DNA of 64,000 nucleotides from Carya illinoinensis (lineage: Eukaryota; Streptophyta; Magnoliopsida; Fagales; Juglandaceae): positions 11,182,501 through 11,246,500 of the forward strand of contig NC_056753.1 of assembly GCF_018687715.1 (NCBI RefSeq), written 5' to 3'. Position numbers and translations under genes: made by a program. The notes under the pieces are model-generated. The model searched no databases. It worked only from the letters and a program-made list of their open reading frames with translations, and was not told the DNA's origin. This document shows, piece after piece, positions 1-10,613 of the stretch (the first letter of the stretch is position 1; each line of letters opens with the position of its first letter).

Positions 1-59
1 CAACTTTGAGTATTGGCCTCCCTCTTTAAGCCATTTTTTTCGTAGCACATTGAGCCAAT

Positions 60-299
60 CTAGTCGCCTCCCTCTTTTCCATTCGGCCAACTCCAAGTAA
101 TCAAGAGATTCTCCTCATTTACTTGACTATAATCCAAATGTAACTGATGATCTAGAAATTCAACCTTCTCTTTAAGAAGCTTAATGGTATGGTCAACCCA
201 ACCAAAGACTAGCTTATTCCAAGATCTCAAGGCAATTTTCAACCGCTTTGGTTTGGCCGCTAGATGTAACAATCCCGAACCTACTACCGGTTGATTCAA
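60..299 (-). pseudogene. LINE ORF2 linker downstream of endonuclease
   Basis: An open stretch of 79 codons contains the pattern LRSWNK.VFG typical of plant L1 ORF2 between the endonuclease and reverse transcriptase. It has no function alone. It follows the endonuclease fragment at 380-1096 in the same direction, after a frame break. The reverse transcriptase would lie beyond the window edge. Confidence 0.65.
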
Positions 300-379
300 T
301 TTCCTTCAACACATGGGCGGAACAACTCATGGGAGCACCAGTTTTGGAATTTAAAAATAGAAGGACCATAAGACACTCT

Positions 380-1096
380 TGGTACATCAAAGAAAATCAC
401 TAAGGGACTACGATTTGAAATTTTCGAGAAGCAACCTTAACAAAAGAAAACTGAAATAAATTAGCAAAAGCAATATTAACCACTGCCCTATCCAAACGGG
501 CCCACTTCCGTGACCGACCTTGCTGACCATTACACCAAGTCATGTTATGACCTTGGGAAAACAAGTCAACCAGTCCACAAAAACCTAAACAATCATTAAA
601 ATCCTATATAGCCACTAAAGGCCTAGGATTGCCAACTAATACACTCACTATCCGAGCAAATAACATTAAAATTACCAACCACCAACCACTGATAATCCTT
701 CATATGAATATTAGATAATTCTTGCCATAAAACCCTGCATTCAGACTGAGTATTTTTCACATAGACAAAGGTGATTAAAATTTTTAAATTAGCCACACAA
801 GTCCACCCAGATAATGACTGATCCGTCATGGAAGAAAACACAAAATCATAACCCTCTTGCCATAAAACCCACACTTTACCATTGGAATCTTCATTGTAGC
901 AAAAATTGGGAAAGCCTAAAAATTGAGCCAAATTTGACATATTAATAGCCTCCTGAAAAGGTTCAAGGATTGCTACCATAGCCACATTATTATTCCGTAC
1001 TAACATCTTTAATATTTTCCTGGAACATCTCAAACCACGGATATTCCAAACCAAAAAGACTTGAACATCAAAATTAGTTAGTGCGGGCCGAAACAC
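380..1096 (-). pseudogene. LINE ORF2 endonuclease domain (broken)
   Basis: This is the N-terminal apurinic-like endonuclease (exonuclease-endonuclease-phosphatase fold) of L1-type ORF2, which nicks target DNA to prime reverse transcription. Visible motifs are WNIRGL near the N terminus, an active-site-like ILEPF, and VGNFNVI in place of the usual GDFN (the Asp of that motif is replaced by Asn). The 157-codon open stretch ends near 623. Matching sequence with the RKWARLDR-type motif continues to about 400 in another frame, so there is at least one frameshift. The fragment is inactive by inspection. Confidence 0.8.
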
Positions 1097-1280
1097 GTTG
1101 GGATTTCCTCACACTATGCAATACCTGTGATTTATTCTTGACAGATTTACCAAGTTGCTTTGGTTCCGAATCATAAGCTTTGTCCTTAGCAGTATGCCTA
1201 ATTTGCCCCTCTTCCTCTTCTGACATATAACCGATGGCACCATCTTGCACTATCTTAGACTAGGAGCTTCCACCAACTTG

Positions 1281-1666
1281 CTAAGTCGTAAACCTTGCAC
1301 TAGATTCCCATTCAAATATCTCATCAACAATATCCCATTCCCATTCATCTTCCTCTGATAGAACTTCCAACATCAAAACTTTCTTTCCTTTCTTGAACTC
1401 TTCTAGACCCATTACTGGCAGAACATTCGTAATAGGCACCGACACACTCCTTTCCACTACAACTATTTTTCCTTTATCCATTGTGTGTTCTATTGAAACC
1501 ACTTCATTTCCAGAGTTAGCCTTCTTCTTTTCTTGCCATATGTATTCTTGACCATGTTTTCCTTCCACACGGTGTTCCTCCTTCTGCATGCCCGCACGAC
1601 AGACAACCAAAGTATGCCCCTGGTGATGGCATTTCATGCAATAATATCCATTTTTCTCATACTTAG
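1281..1666 (-). pseudogene. LINE ORF1 C-terminal part with CCHC zinc knuckle
   Basis: This is the RNA-binding ORF1 protein of a plant L1 element. A knuckle CMKCHHQGHTLVVC (C-x2-C-x4-H-x4-C) lies close to the point where the E1 LTR begins at 1667. The region after it is acidic and low in recognisable domains, as usual for these ORF1 tails. The upstream half, a DUF4283-like domain, sits at 9664-10062 on the other side of E1. The original frame therefore ran across the insertion site and was cut a few codons before the first cysteine. Confidence 0.82.
1662..1666. repeat. E1 target site duplication, left copy (CTTAG)
   Basis: Five bases CTTAG directly precede the LTR start TGTGATG at 1667. The same five bases follow the right LTR at 9659-9663. 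A 5-bp duplication is the normal Ty3 integration signature. Confidence 0.93.
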
Positions 1667-3957
1667 TGTGATGACCCGCTTTTGCGTGTATTTTCACTGA
1701 AGGGTTGTTTTTAATTTAATTAATATATTGGTTTATTTATTTTAAATTATGGTGTTTTAAATTGGTTTTTAATTTATTGGATGTTGTGTTTAATTTATTT
1801 AGTTTTACGATTTTAATCTAGTTTTCGGCGGATCTGTTTTGGTTTCCGGAGTGAGGACTGGACCTCATTTATTTTCCTACATCTTTTCTTTTCTCTTTTC
1901 CCTTTTCTCTTTTCCTCTTTTCTCTCTTTTTCTTTTTCTTTTTTTTTTCCTCCCTTTTCTTCCCGTGCGTCAACCCCCCCCCCCGGTGCGTCTTCTCTCT
2001 TTTATCCATTCCGTCGCCTCCCCTTTGACCGGCCAGTTCTCCGCCGTCCGGCCACCGTTTGATGCACCGTCACCACCATTCTCTTCCCCTTCCACCATAG
2101 ATCATCCCCACCAATTTTCAGAGCCATCGGACCAGCCGTTAGCTTTCGAGAGCCGCCGGAAGTCGCTGCACCTGCTCTGTTTTTGCCCCTGTCGCCGGAA
2201 TCTTCTTCAGCCCAGACCGCCGCCGTCCGGCCACCGTTTGGCTCACCGCCAGTCTCGTTCAAACCCCCTCCCTCCGGCGCACCACCCCACCAAATATCTC
2301 CCCCATCCGGCCAGCCGTTAGCCACCTAGAGCCATTTCTTTCCCCACGGATTTTACTCCGATCCGCCGCCGTCGCTCCACCTCCGGCCACCATTTCTTCA
2401 CCACTTCATCACCGGTCCCTTGCCGTCCTAAACCACCTATTTCCGGCCTCCAACGACCACCGGAACAGCTCCTACAAGCTTGCTTTCCGATTTGAGTTTT
2501 CCGGCCTATTTCCGGCGTTTTCGCCGCCACCCACGGCCAACCACCACTTCCAATAGCTTCATAATCATCCTTAGACCATTCCCTATCAATCCCAAGCCCT
2601 GGTTTGTCCCCGTTCAAAAATGGGTAATTTATTACCCACGGCCACAGTGAATTTTCACTGTTACGTTGCTTTTTCTCCGCCGTTTGCAACGCCGCAAGCT
2701 TTCTAAAAATACCGTATAGCGCTGTAAGTATTTTCCAAACCCTATTTTCAGATTTTAATATATATTGCTCATTCAATTATTTACTGTTGTTGGTTGTTGA
2801 TTCCGGACTGAGTCCGAGGAGTTTCGGGGGTCGGATGGATGGAGGACGGAGTTGCCTGTTTATTTGATTTATGATTGTTGGATTATTTTATTATGCATTG
2901 TTATGGCATTACATGGTGCATGCACGTGTGTTTGTGGATTTATGTGAAAAGCCTGTGTATTGGCGTAAGTGTATTGCGGGTGCGTGTGTATCACGAGCCC
3001 AAGCAGGGATGGGTTATTATCTCGGTGGAGCTCCTCTGGTCACTCGGGAGTGGAATAAACTGAGTGATATCCCCTGAGTTGTCGAGAGCGATGACGGGAG
3101 CGGGGCTAGGGGATGCTTGGCTACGAACGCGCCGAGCGTGGAACCGGGCATCGCCCTACTCACCGACTCCATGGCCCTTCGCTGGCGAGGGCTAGAGGAT
3201 GCTTGGCTACGAACGCGCGGGGCGCGGAAATGGGCATCGCTCGTTAGGTGTCACATGCGTGGTGGTACTCTACGGTGTGACATTGGAGCCAGGGTGTGCG
3301 GATGACCCCTAGGGGAGGTCATGGTGCATACGGTTAAAATTGGATAATGGTTTGTGAGGCCAAATGGGACTTTTGGCGTGGGCCAGATGGACTTCTGGCG
3401 AGATATTGGGCCAAATGGACTTTTGGCGGCCAAATGTGACTTTTGGCGTGTTTTTCGGAAATGTTATGTTTTTGGACCAAATGGGATTTTTGGCGTGTGT
3501 GGAAAAAATTATGTTTTATGGGCTTTGTGGATTGGGCATGTTTCATACATATTGTTTGAGTCCTATGTGTTTTTATCTGGTAGTGTTTGGGTTTTACTTA
3601 CCTGCGGTACCATTTTTGGTGCCGTAGCTTCTGGTGCAGGTTTTGAGGATGAAGAGGAGGAGGCTGAGCCCGAGGATGCGGCTCCGCCGGGTTGCTGATG
3701 TTATGCTTTATATTTCATTTTAAAACTGTATTTGTGTTTTTAATATTTTATTATGTATGCTCTAAACAGCTTGTATTACGTTAAGAAAAATTCTGGTACT
3801 TAGTTATTGACTTTCGTTATCCGCTGCGTATTTCTCGTGCACATTTGTTGCTTTTACACACACTTGGCACCCGTCGATAGGATGGTGACCCGGGTTGTCA
3901 CCATCCGGACGTCTCGATTTCCCCGTGTTCGGGTATGGGGATTTGGGGGCGTCACAG
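1667..3957 (+). repeat. E1 5' LTR
   Basis: The LTR opens TGTGATGACCCGC and ends GGGGGCGTCACA. Inside, in order: an AT-rich first 170 bp; a pyrimidine-rich tract at about 1885-1960; a C-rich stretch at 1974-1985; a GC-rich block to about 2560; two adjacent dyads at 2621-2638 and 2644-2661; an 86-bp direct duplication beginning at 3111 and 3197; an array of five small hairpins at 3359-3494; and a terminal region shared with E3. Open stretches inside it are on both strands, have no recognisable domain and are not called as genes. Confidence 0.93.
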
Positions 3958-3959
3958 GT

Positions 3960-3971
3960 GGTATCAGAGCG
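3960..3971 (+). other. E1 primer binding site (initiator tRNA-Met)
   Basis: TGGTATCAGAGC lies two bases (GG) after the 5' LTR. It is the standard complement of the 3' end of plant initiator tRNA-Met and primes minus-strand DNA synthesis. Confidence 0.92.
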
Positions 3972-4522
3972 GTTTGGCTCTGGGTAAAACCATATGTCCC
4001 GTAGGTAGTACCAGAATGTTTTTAAAGTTGTGTTTTAAAATTTATGTTTAGTAAAGTTGCTATTTGTTTTGTTTTATTTGTTTGAGCTTGTTTGCTTGTT
4101 TTGATTTATTTGGTTATGTTTTTGCGTGCTGGTTTCTTTCGTTTCTTGCCTTGTGGTTTTGTGTTTTTGGTTTTATGTTGTTGGTTTTATTTGTTTTCTT
4201 AAAAGGGGTCAAAGGTTGTGTTGTGGCAGGAAGGCGGTATAATCGAGGATACTATTATTAGGCATGAACATTTAGTGTAGTAGGTTTGAATTTTTAGCGA
4301 TGTGGTTTGCTTGTATGATGTTGAGATCTGAAGGGAATGTCATGGTTTAGGCAATATTTGTAAGGTGGGAACTCACGTAGCAATGAGGAGAGGTATTAGC
4401 TTTAAGTCGCTTAAGATGATTGAGGTCAGGGTTTTGTAGAATTTATGTAACGAGGCTATAGTATAGGAGAGTGTAGGTTCAACGAACTTTAAGGATGTGT
4501 TTAAGGGAATTTTATGTAAGGT

Positions 4523-5020
4523 TTGCAACCAGATTTATGCAAAATGGTAGTTTGCCACCGGATATCCACTTTTCAAGACTTAGTGGATGTGGTCACTCTT
4601 GTAGAGCGAGAGAATAATCTGAGTATGGGCTCCCCTCTAGGGTATAAGAGGCGGAGTTTTTCTGGTGAAGGAAGTAGCTCGGGTTCGCCTCAGAAATTTG
4701 TTCAGCGGACCGGAACTCGACCGCAAGCGGCCTCAGGTGTACGTATGGGAGAACGGGTGCCAATTTGCAGAATATGTAATAGAGCTCACGGAGGCAAGTG
4801 TCGTCTAGATAGTAACCAATGTTTTGAATGTGGTCAGACGGGGCATTTTGCTCGTGAATGCTCTAGTCAAGTTCAAGAAAGCTGTGGAGCTCGTCGCAGT
4901 GGTAGAGCTAACCAGAGGCTTTTAGGTCGGGCTTGAATGTACGCAGTGACTCTTGGTACCGTGGGAGGCGAGGCTGCGGAGACTCAGAATGCTGGAGTCA
5001 TGGCAGGTAGGGGTCTAATC
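4523..5020 (+). pseudogene. E1 gag remnant (nucleocapsid end) and start of pol
   Basis: The open stretch 4523-4936 matches the C-terminal third of the E3 Gag: a conserved FQDLVDV.TLVERENNL segment, a Ser/Gly-rich linker, a first cysteine cluster (CRICNRAHGGKC) and a CCHC knuckle CFECGQTGHFAREC. It stops just after the knuckle at 4934-4936. The following 80 bases still resemble the beginning of the protease region (MYAVT pattern), then similarity to coding sequence ends. The N-terminal two thirds of gag are missing: the leader joins almost directly to this remnant through unrelated sequence at 4240-4520. It cannot make capsid. Confidence 0.8.
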
Positions 5021-7330
5021 TAATATTTAGTGATGAACGCCTTGTGTGGTTTGTTTTTATTATCGAGGCTCAAAGAGAGTGGCATGATCTGGGTGATCTT
5101 TTAGGGAAGTAGAATAATTGAGTTCTTTGGTTTCGTGGAGTTTATGAAATGGTCTTTAATGTAGTAGGTTGTAAGTTCAACAAATTTCGATGTTAGATTT
5201 TATGAAGTTTCGACAAGTTTTAAAGTTTGGGGCCTTATAGATTTTAGGAATATAAGTTTATGGTAATTAAGGTGTTAGGTTCGACAAGCTTTAGGAGGAA
5301 ATAATTAAATTTCGAGTTTTAGATTTCGTGATTTGGATGAGTAATTTGGTGGCAATTGAGGCTTTAGATTTTACAAGCTTTTAAGGTGAATGATTTGGAT
5401 TAAAACCACCAATCTTGAGAATTTCAGAAAATGATTTATTATCTATTAATGTTTTAGAATTTGAAAGATTTGGGAGTCGATTTTTCTTTTATAGGATGTA
5501 AGTTTCCTTGATCTTAGAAGTTCCGGAAGATGATTCTTATTTGATTTAAGGTTTTAGAATTGCAGAGTTGAATGACTGATTTATTATAATAATTGAGTTC
5601 TTAGTTTTACAGACTTAGTGCTGTAGCTTGATCTACTCTAGTGAGTGATTAGCTTGTAATCATTAAAATGGGGTTGATTAGAGTTGAGTTGTTAATATGA
5701 AAAATTTTTCTAGGGTAGATTTCTTTGAGGATTGGCGGTAATGATCTAGTTCGTGTATTTCTATGAGGATTGAAGATATCGAGCTAGTTTAGAAAATGAT
5801 TATTGTTAACTCGAGGTTGTAGTAATAGATTTTAGGATATGATTTTTATCGGTTCGGAAGAAATAGATCCATCGAGGTTTTGGAAACAATAGTTTAATTG
5901 TTGGTATTGAATTTGACTGAAGTTGAGACCTCATGTTCTGGAGACTTTTAGGAATGGATTATTAGTAAGTTTAAGGTCATTTTCAGTATAAAGCTTTAAG
6001 CGATAGCTATTTGCTGATGTTAAGGGTGTAAGTTAAGCAAATATAGGAATGATTCATGTTGATAGGCGGATATAAATCGAGATGATGGAAATAGTAGTAA
6101 TGGGCTATTTGTGTGTTGGAATGACTATTGGTTTCGGCTAAGGACGTATGAGATCGACGTGTGATAATGGTGAATCGATTGGAGTGTTCAGTCGAAACGT
6201 GTTACTCAATGGAATGATAGTTTGAAACGACTGTTGTGTTTATCTTGAGAATTAATTGCGACTTGAAGTCATAGGAATTTAAATTGGTGAGGCTATATTT
6301 TTCTTTGGAGATCAAGTATCCAGTTGGGAGAATTGAGGATATGGTTATTTAACTTGAAAGAGATCGTTAGGTCACCATGTATGGTGTATGAGGTAATAAA
6401 GCAGTAGGATCCATGAGTGTTGTTTAATAGTTTTGATGGATTGAAGATTTAAACAGTATGGCCTGTCTTGAGATTTATTTGTGAAGTGCTATTGAAGGAA
6501 TTAGTTGTGTTAAAACTAAAGTTTTTGAGAGTACAAGTAGGTGGGTGAGTTACCAATAGTGTTTCGATTATGTTTAGGTGAAGTCAATGGTAGTTTATAG
6601 TGAGTTAGTTATTGCAAGATTAGATGTTATTCAAAATATAGGTTATGAGTTTGAAGTATGGGATATCAGATAGAAGTTATAGGCGCTCTCGTTGGTTAGC
6701 CGGGAAGGACTTGGGCCTTTTGGAGATGTTTCTTATCTTTACAAGAGACATGTATTTTGGGACGATATTATGTGTTTTCAAATTGGGGCCTGGAGGTTGT
6801 TTAGTACTGGTTTCTGTCATCAATCAATGGATATATTTTTGTGGAATCTTGATTTTCGTTTGGGGCAACGATGGCCACCCGAGGAAGGAGTGGAGATTTG
6901 TGGTTTTTGGAAGTATATGATTCTATATGGAAATGTGGTAAAGGTTTTCTTGTGGTTAGGTGTGGATTGAGCTTGTATTTCATGATATTAATTTTTGAGG
7001 ACATAGCCTTTATGTTTTTTGGTGAGTTATCAGAGTGCGCGCGAAAGCATGATTTTTGGAGATTCCTAGAAGTTCAAACTTTGAGTTGATTTTGAGGAAT
7101 TAGTAGTGATTCGAAGTTTTAATGGGAGATTAATCTTTTGGTCGTGCAATTTGGTTTATTGATGGTTAATTTTGGAAGTGGCTATTAGGTTACCAAAGTT
7201 GGAATGGAATGAAAGTTTGGAAGGTAAAGCAAAGACGTCGTTGATATTAGTAATTTATGGTGTGAAGATAATAACCATTGGATTTGTTGGGAGTTGTATC
7301 CTGTATCTTAGGCGCTGGTGTTTGATCTTG
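5021..7330 (+). other. E1 non-coding internal filler where pol should be
   Basis: About 2.3 kb holds no recognisable protease, RT, RNase H or integrase motif in any frame, although an autonomous relative has pol here. The plus strand is visibly poor in C and rich in T and G. Short phrases such as TTTAGATTTTACAAG and TTAGGTTCGACAAG recur irregularly, so it may be very diverged repeats or heavily decayed pol. Open stretches around 6645-7360 have no family features. Confidence 0.6.
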
Positions 7331-7352
7331 CAAATTTCGAGGACGAAATTTG
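7331..7352 (+). other. E1 pre-PPT hairpin
   Basis: A perfect 9-bp inverted repeat (CAAATTTCG / CGAAATTTG) with a four-base AGGA loop lies immediately before the polypurine tract. The same position in E3 (45246-45269) and E4 (56995-57012) carries a matching hairpin with the same loop on the element's sense strand. Confidence 0.85.
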
Positions 7353-7353
7353 T

Positions 7354-7370
7354 TTTTTAAGGGGGGAGGA
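7354..7370 (+). other. E1 polypurine tract
   Basis: The run TTTTTAAGGGGGGAGGA ends directly at the right LTR start (7371). It is the usual primer for plus-strand synthesis. Confidence 0.88.
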
Positions 7371-9658
7371 TGTGATGACCCGCTTTTGCGTGTATTTTCA
7401 CTGAAGGGTTGTTTTTAATTTAATTAATATATTGGTTTATTTATTTTAAATTATGGTGTTTTAAATTGGTTTTTAATTTATTGGATGTTGTGTTTAATTT
7501 ATTTAGTTTTAAGATTTTAATCTAGTTTTCGGCGGATCTGTTTTGGTTTCCGGAGTGAGGACTGGACCTCATTTATTTTCCTACATCTTTTCTTTTCTCT
7601 TTTCCCTTTTCTCTTTTCCTCTTTTCTCTCTTTTTCTTTTTTTTTTTTTTTTTCCTCCCTTTTCTTCCCGTGCGTCGACCCCCCCCCGTGCGTCTTCTCT
7701 CTTTCATCCATTCCGTCGCCTCCCCTTTGACCGGCCAGTTCTCCGCCGTCCGGCCACCGTTTGATGCACCGTCACCACCATTCTCTTCCCCTTCCACCAT
7801 AGATCATCCCCACCAATTTTCAGAGCCATCGAACCAGCCGTTAGCTTTCGAGAGCCGCCGGAAGTCGCTGCACCTGCTCTGTTTTTGCCCCTGTCGCCGG
7901 AATCTTCTTCAGCCCAGACCGCCGCCGTCCGGCCACCGTTTGGCTCGCCGCCGGTCTCGTTTGAACCCCCTCCCTTCGGCGCACCACCCCACCAAATATC
8001 TCCCCCATCCGGCCAACCGTTAGCCACCTAGAGCCATTTCTTTCCCCACGGATTTTACTCCGATCCGCCGCCGTCGCTCCACCTCCGGCCACCATTTCTT
8101 CACCACTTCATCACCGGTCCCTTGCCGTCCTAACCCACCTATTTCCGGCCTCCAACGACCACCGGAACAGCTCCTACGAGCTTGCTTTCCGATTTGAGTT
8201 TTCCGGCCTATTTCCGGCGTTTTCGCCGCCACCCACGGCCAACCACCACTTCCAATAGCTTCATAATCATCCTTAGACCATTCCCTATCAATCCCAAGCC
8301 CTGGTTTGTCCCCGTTCAAAAATGGGTAATTTATTACCCACGGCCACAGTGAATTTTCACTGTTACGTTGCTTTTTCTCCACCGTTTGCAACGCCGCAAG
8401 CTTTCTAAAAATACCGTATAGCGCTGTAAGTATTTTCCAAACCCTATTTTCAGATTTTAATATATATTGCTCATTCAATTATTTACTGTTGTTGGTTGTT
8501 GATTCCGGATTGAGTCCGAGGAGTTTCGGGGGTCGGATGGATGGAGGACGGAGTTGCCTGTTTATTTGATTTATGATTGTTGGATTATTTTATTATGCAT
8601 TGTTATGGCATTACATGGTGCATGCACGTGTGTTTGTGGATTTATGTGAAAAGCCTGTGTATTGGCGTAAGTGTATTGCGGGTGCGTGTGTATCACGAGC
8701 CCAAGCAGGGATGGGTTATTATCTCGGTGGAGCTCCTCTGGTCACTCGGGAGCGGAATAAACTGAGTGATGTCCCCTGAGTTGTCGAGAGCGATGACGGG
8801 AGCGGGGCTAGGGGATGCTTGGCTACGAATGCGCCGGGCGCGGAACCGGGCATCGCCCTACTCACCGACTCCGTGGCCCTTCGCTGGCGAGGGCTAGAGG
8901 ATGCTTGGCTACGAACGCGCGGGGCGCGGAACTGGGCATCGCTCGTTAGGTGTCACATGCGTGGTGGTACTCTACGGTGTGACATTGGAGCCAGGGTGTG
9001 CGGATGACCCCTAGGGGAGGTCATGGTGCATATGGTTAAAATTGGATAATGGTTTGTGAGGCCAAATGGGACTTTTGGCGTGGGCCAGATGGACTTCTGG
9101 CGAGATATTGGGCCAAATGGACTTTTGGCGGCCAAATGTGACTTTTGGCGTGTTTTTCGGAAAGGTTATGTTTTTGGGCCAAATGGGATTTTTGGCGTGT
9201 GTGGAAAAAATTATGTTTTATGGGCTTTGTGCATTGTGCATGTTTCATACATATTGTTTGAGTCCTATGTGTTTTTATCTGGTAGTGTTTGGGTTTTACT
9301 TACCTGCGGTACCATTTTTGGTGCCGTAGCTTCTGGTGCAGGTTTTGAGGATGAAGAGGAGGAGGCTGAGCCCGAGGATGCGGCTCCGCCGGGTTGCTGA
9401 TGTTATGCTTTATATTTTGTTTTAAAACTGTATTTGTGTTTTTAATATTTTATTATGTATGCTCTAAACAGCTTGTATTACGTTAAGAAAAATTCTGGTA
9501 CTTAGTTATTGACTTTCGTTATCCGCTGCGTATTTCTCGTGCACATTTGTTGCTTTTACACACACTTGGCACCCGTCAATAGGATGGTGACCCGGGTTGT
9601 CACCATCCGGACGTCTCGATTTCCCCGTGTTCGGGTATGGGGATTTGGGGGCGTCACA
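7371..9658 (+). repeat. E1 3' LTR
   Basis: This is a near-identical copy of 1667-3957, with the same end motifs, dyads (8323-8340 and 8346-8363), hairpin array (9061-9196) and tandem duplication. Most differences from the left copy are single transitions, plus length changes in the T and C runs near 7640-7690. The fifth hairpin has a perfect GCCAAA/TTTGGC stem here, whereas the left LTR begins it with ACC. Confidence 0.93.
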
Positions 9659-9663
9659 CTTAG
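9659..9663. repeat. E1 target site duplication, right copy (CTTAG)
   Basis: CTTAG follows the terminal CACA of the right LTR and equals 1662-1666. The LINE ORF1 reading resumes directly after it. Confidence 0.93.
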
Positions 9664-10062
9664 CCTCTTGCCCAATTTTCTTTATAGCAAATAAAACAAT
9701 GGGAAAACTTGTAATTGTTTCTTGCGTTAAATCAACTTCAACACACATCCAAGCCCCAAACACCCTAGTACGATTATAAGACCTTCACATGCTCAACCAT
9801 GCACAAAGTCACGTTCATTCAACATTTGAACAAGGACATGAAATTCATCGATAACACTAATGATTGGAACTTGGAGAAGGCCCCACGAATTCTTATCGTT
9901 TTCCTGATAGCATCATTCGACTGCCTTGATCGCAAAAACTTTAACAGCATAGCAAATTTGAAATCACTAGTAGCCTTAGACATCTACATCTCTATAAACA
10001 CAAAGCCAGCCTCACCATCGATGTCAACTAGATACCGCATAGGCAAACGAAAACCAAAATGA
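9664..10062 (-). pseudogene. LINE ORF1 N-terminal part (DUF4283-like)
   Basis: This is the upstream half of the ORF1 cut by E1. On the minus strand the segment 9763-9664 reads WMCVEVDLTQETITSFPIVL, typical of plant L1 ORF1 just before the zinc knuckle. Further upstream (about 10060-9780) another frame carries patterns of the DUF4283 domain such as MNFMSL and LLKFLRSR. At least one frameshift and a stop separate the two. Together with 1281-1666 it makes a single decayed ORF1. Confidence 0.72.
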
Positions 10063-10380
<318 letters not shown>

Positions 10381-10613
10381 AACACATGTATTGTGGCTTC
10401 AGGTTAGAGTGTTCCATACAAAAAAACTATGAAGTAGAACTTCCAAATGTGGCTGCAATTGTGGCTTCAAGTTTGTGCTATGTTGTAAATAAAAAACTAT
10501 CAAAGAAACATTCCCAAAAGTGGTTGCATTGTTACCTTTCAAAATCTGATAATTGCAACCCATACCAAACCCAGTCATGGTTTTGTAGACCTTTGCTTCT
10601 CAAGTATTTCTAA

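Larger units (their letters stand above)
1..1666 (-). mobile_element. L1-type LINE, distal part, cut by E1
   Basis: This is a degenerate non-LTR retrotransposon read on the minus strand. From high to low coordinates it shows the end of ORF1 (zinc knuckle), the ORF2 endonuclease and the segment that normally lies between endonuclease and reverse transcriptase. The copy runs off the window at base 1. Its upstream (5') part resumes at 9659, because E1 inserted exactly here: CTTAG occurs at 1662-1666 and again at 9659-9663. Several frameshifts and stops make it a dead copy. Family assignment rests on domain order and motifs. Confidence 0.85.
1667..9658 (+). mobile_element. E1: complete non-autonomous Ty3/gypsy-type LTR element
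   Basis: The element is 7,992 bp with two LTRs of 2,291 and 2,288 bp, TG...CA ends (TGTGATGACC to GCGTCACA), a 5-bp duplication, a primer site for initiator tRNA-Met and a polypurine tract. The internal part keeps only the 3' part of gag and the first codons of pol; the next 2.3 kb is non-coding. LTR ends, leader, primer region and 3' terminus closely match E3 at 43-52 kb, so E1 probably used proteins of that family in trans. I count by eye about 30 single-base differences between its LTRs (about 1.3-1.5%), which suggests a fairly recent insertion. Confidence 0.93.

Noticed and set aside
1839..2776. Open frames in both orientations in the GC-rich part of the E1 LTR (also 7543-8478)
   Set aside because: They lie wholly inside an LTR, are Pro/Ser/Arg-rich from composition, are present in both copies and contain no domain.
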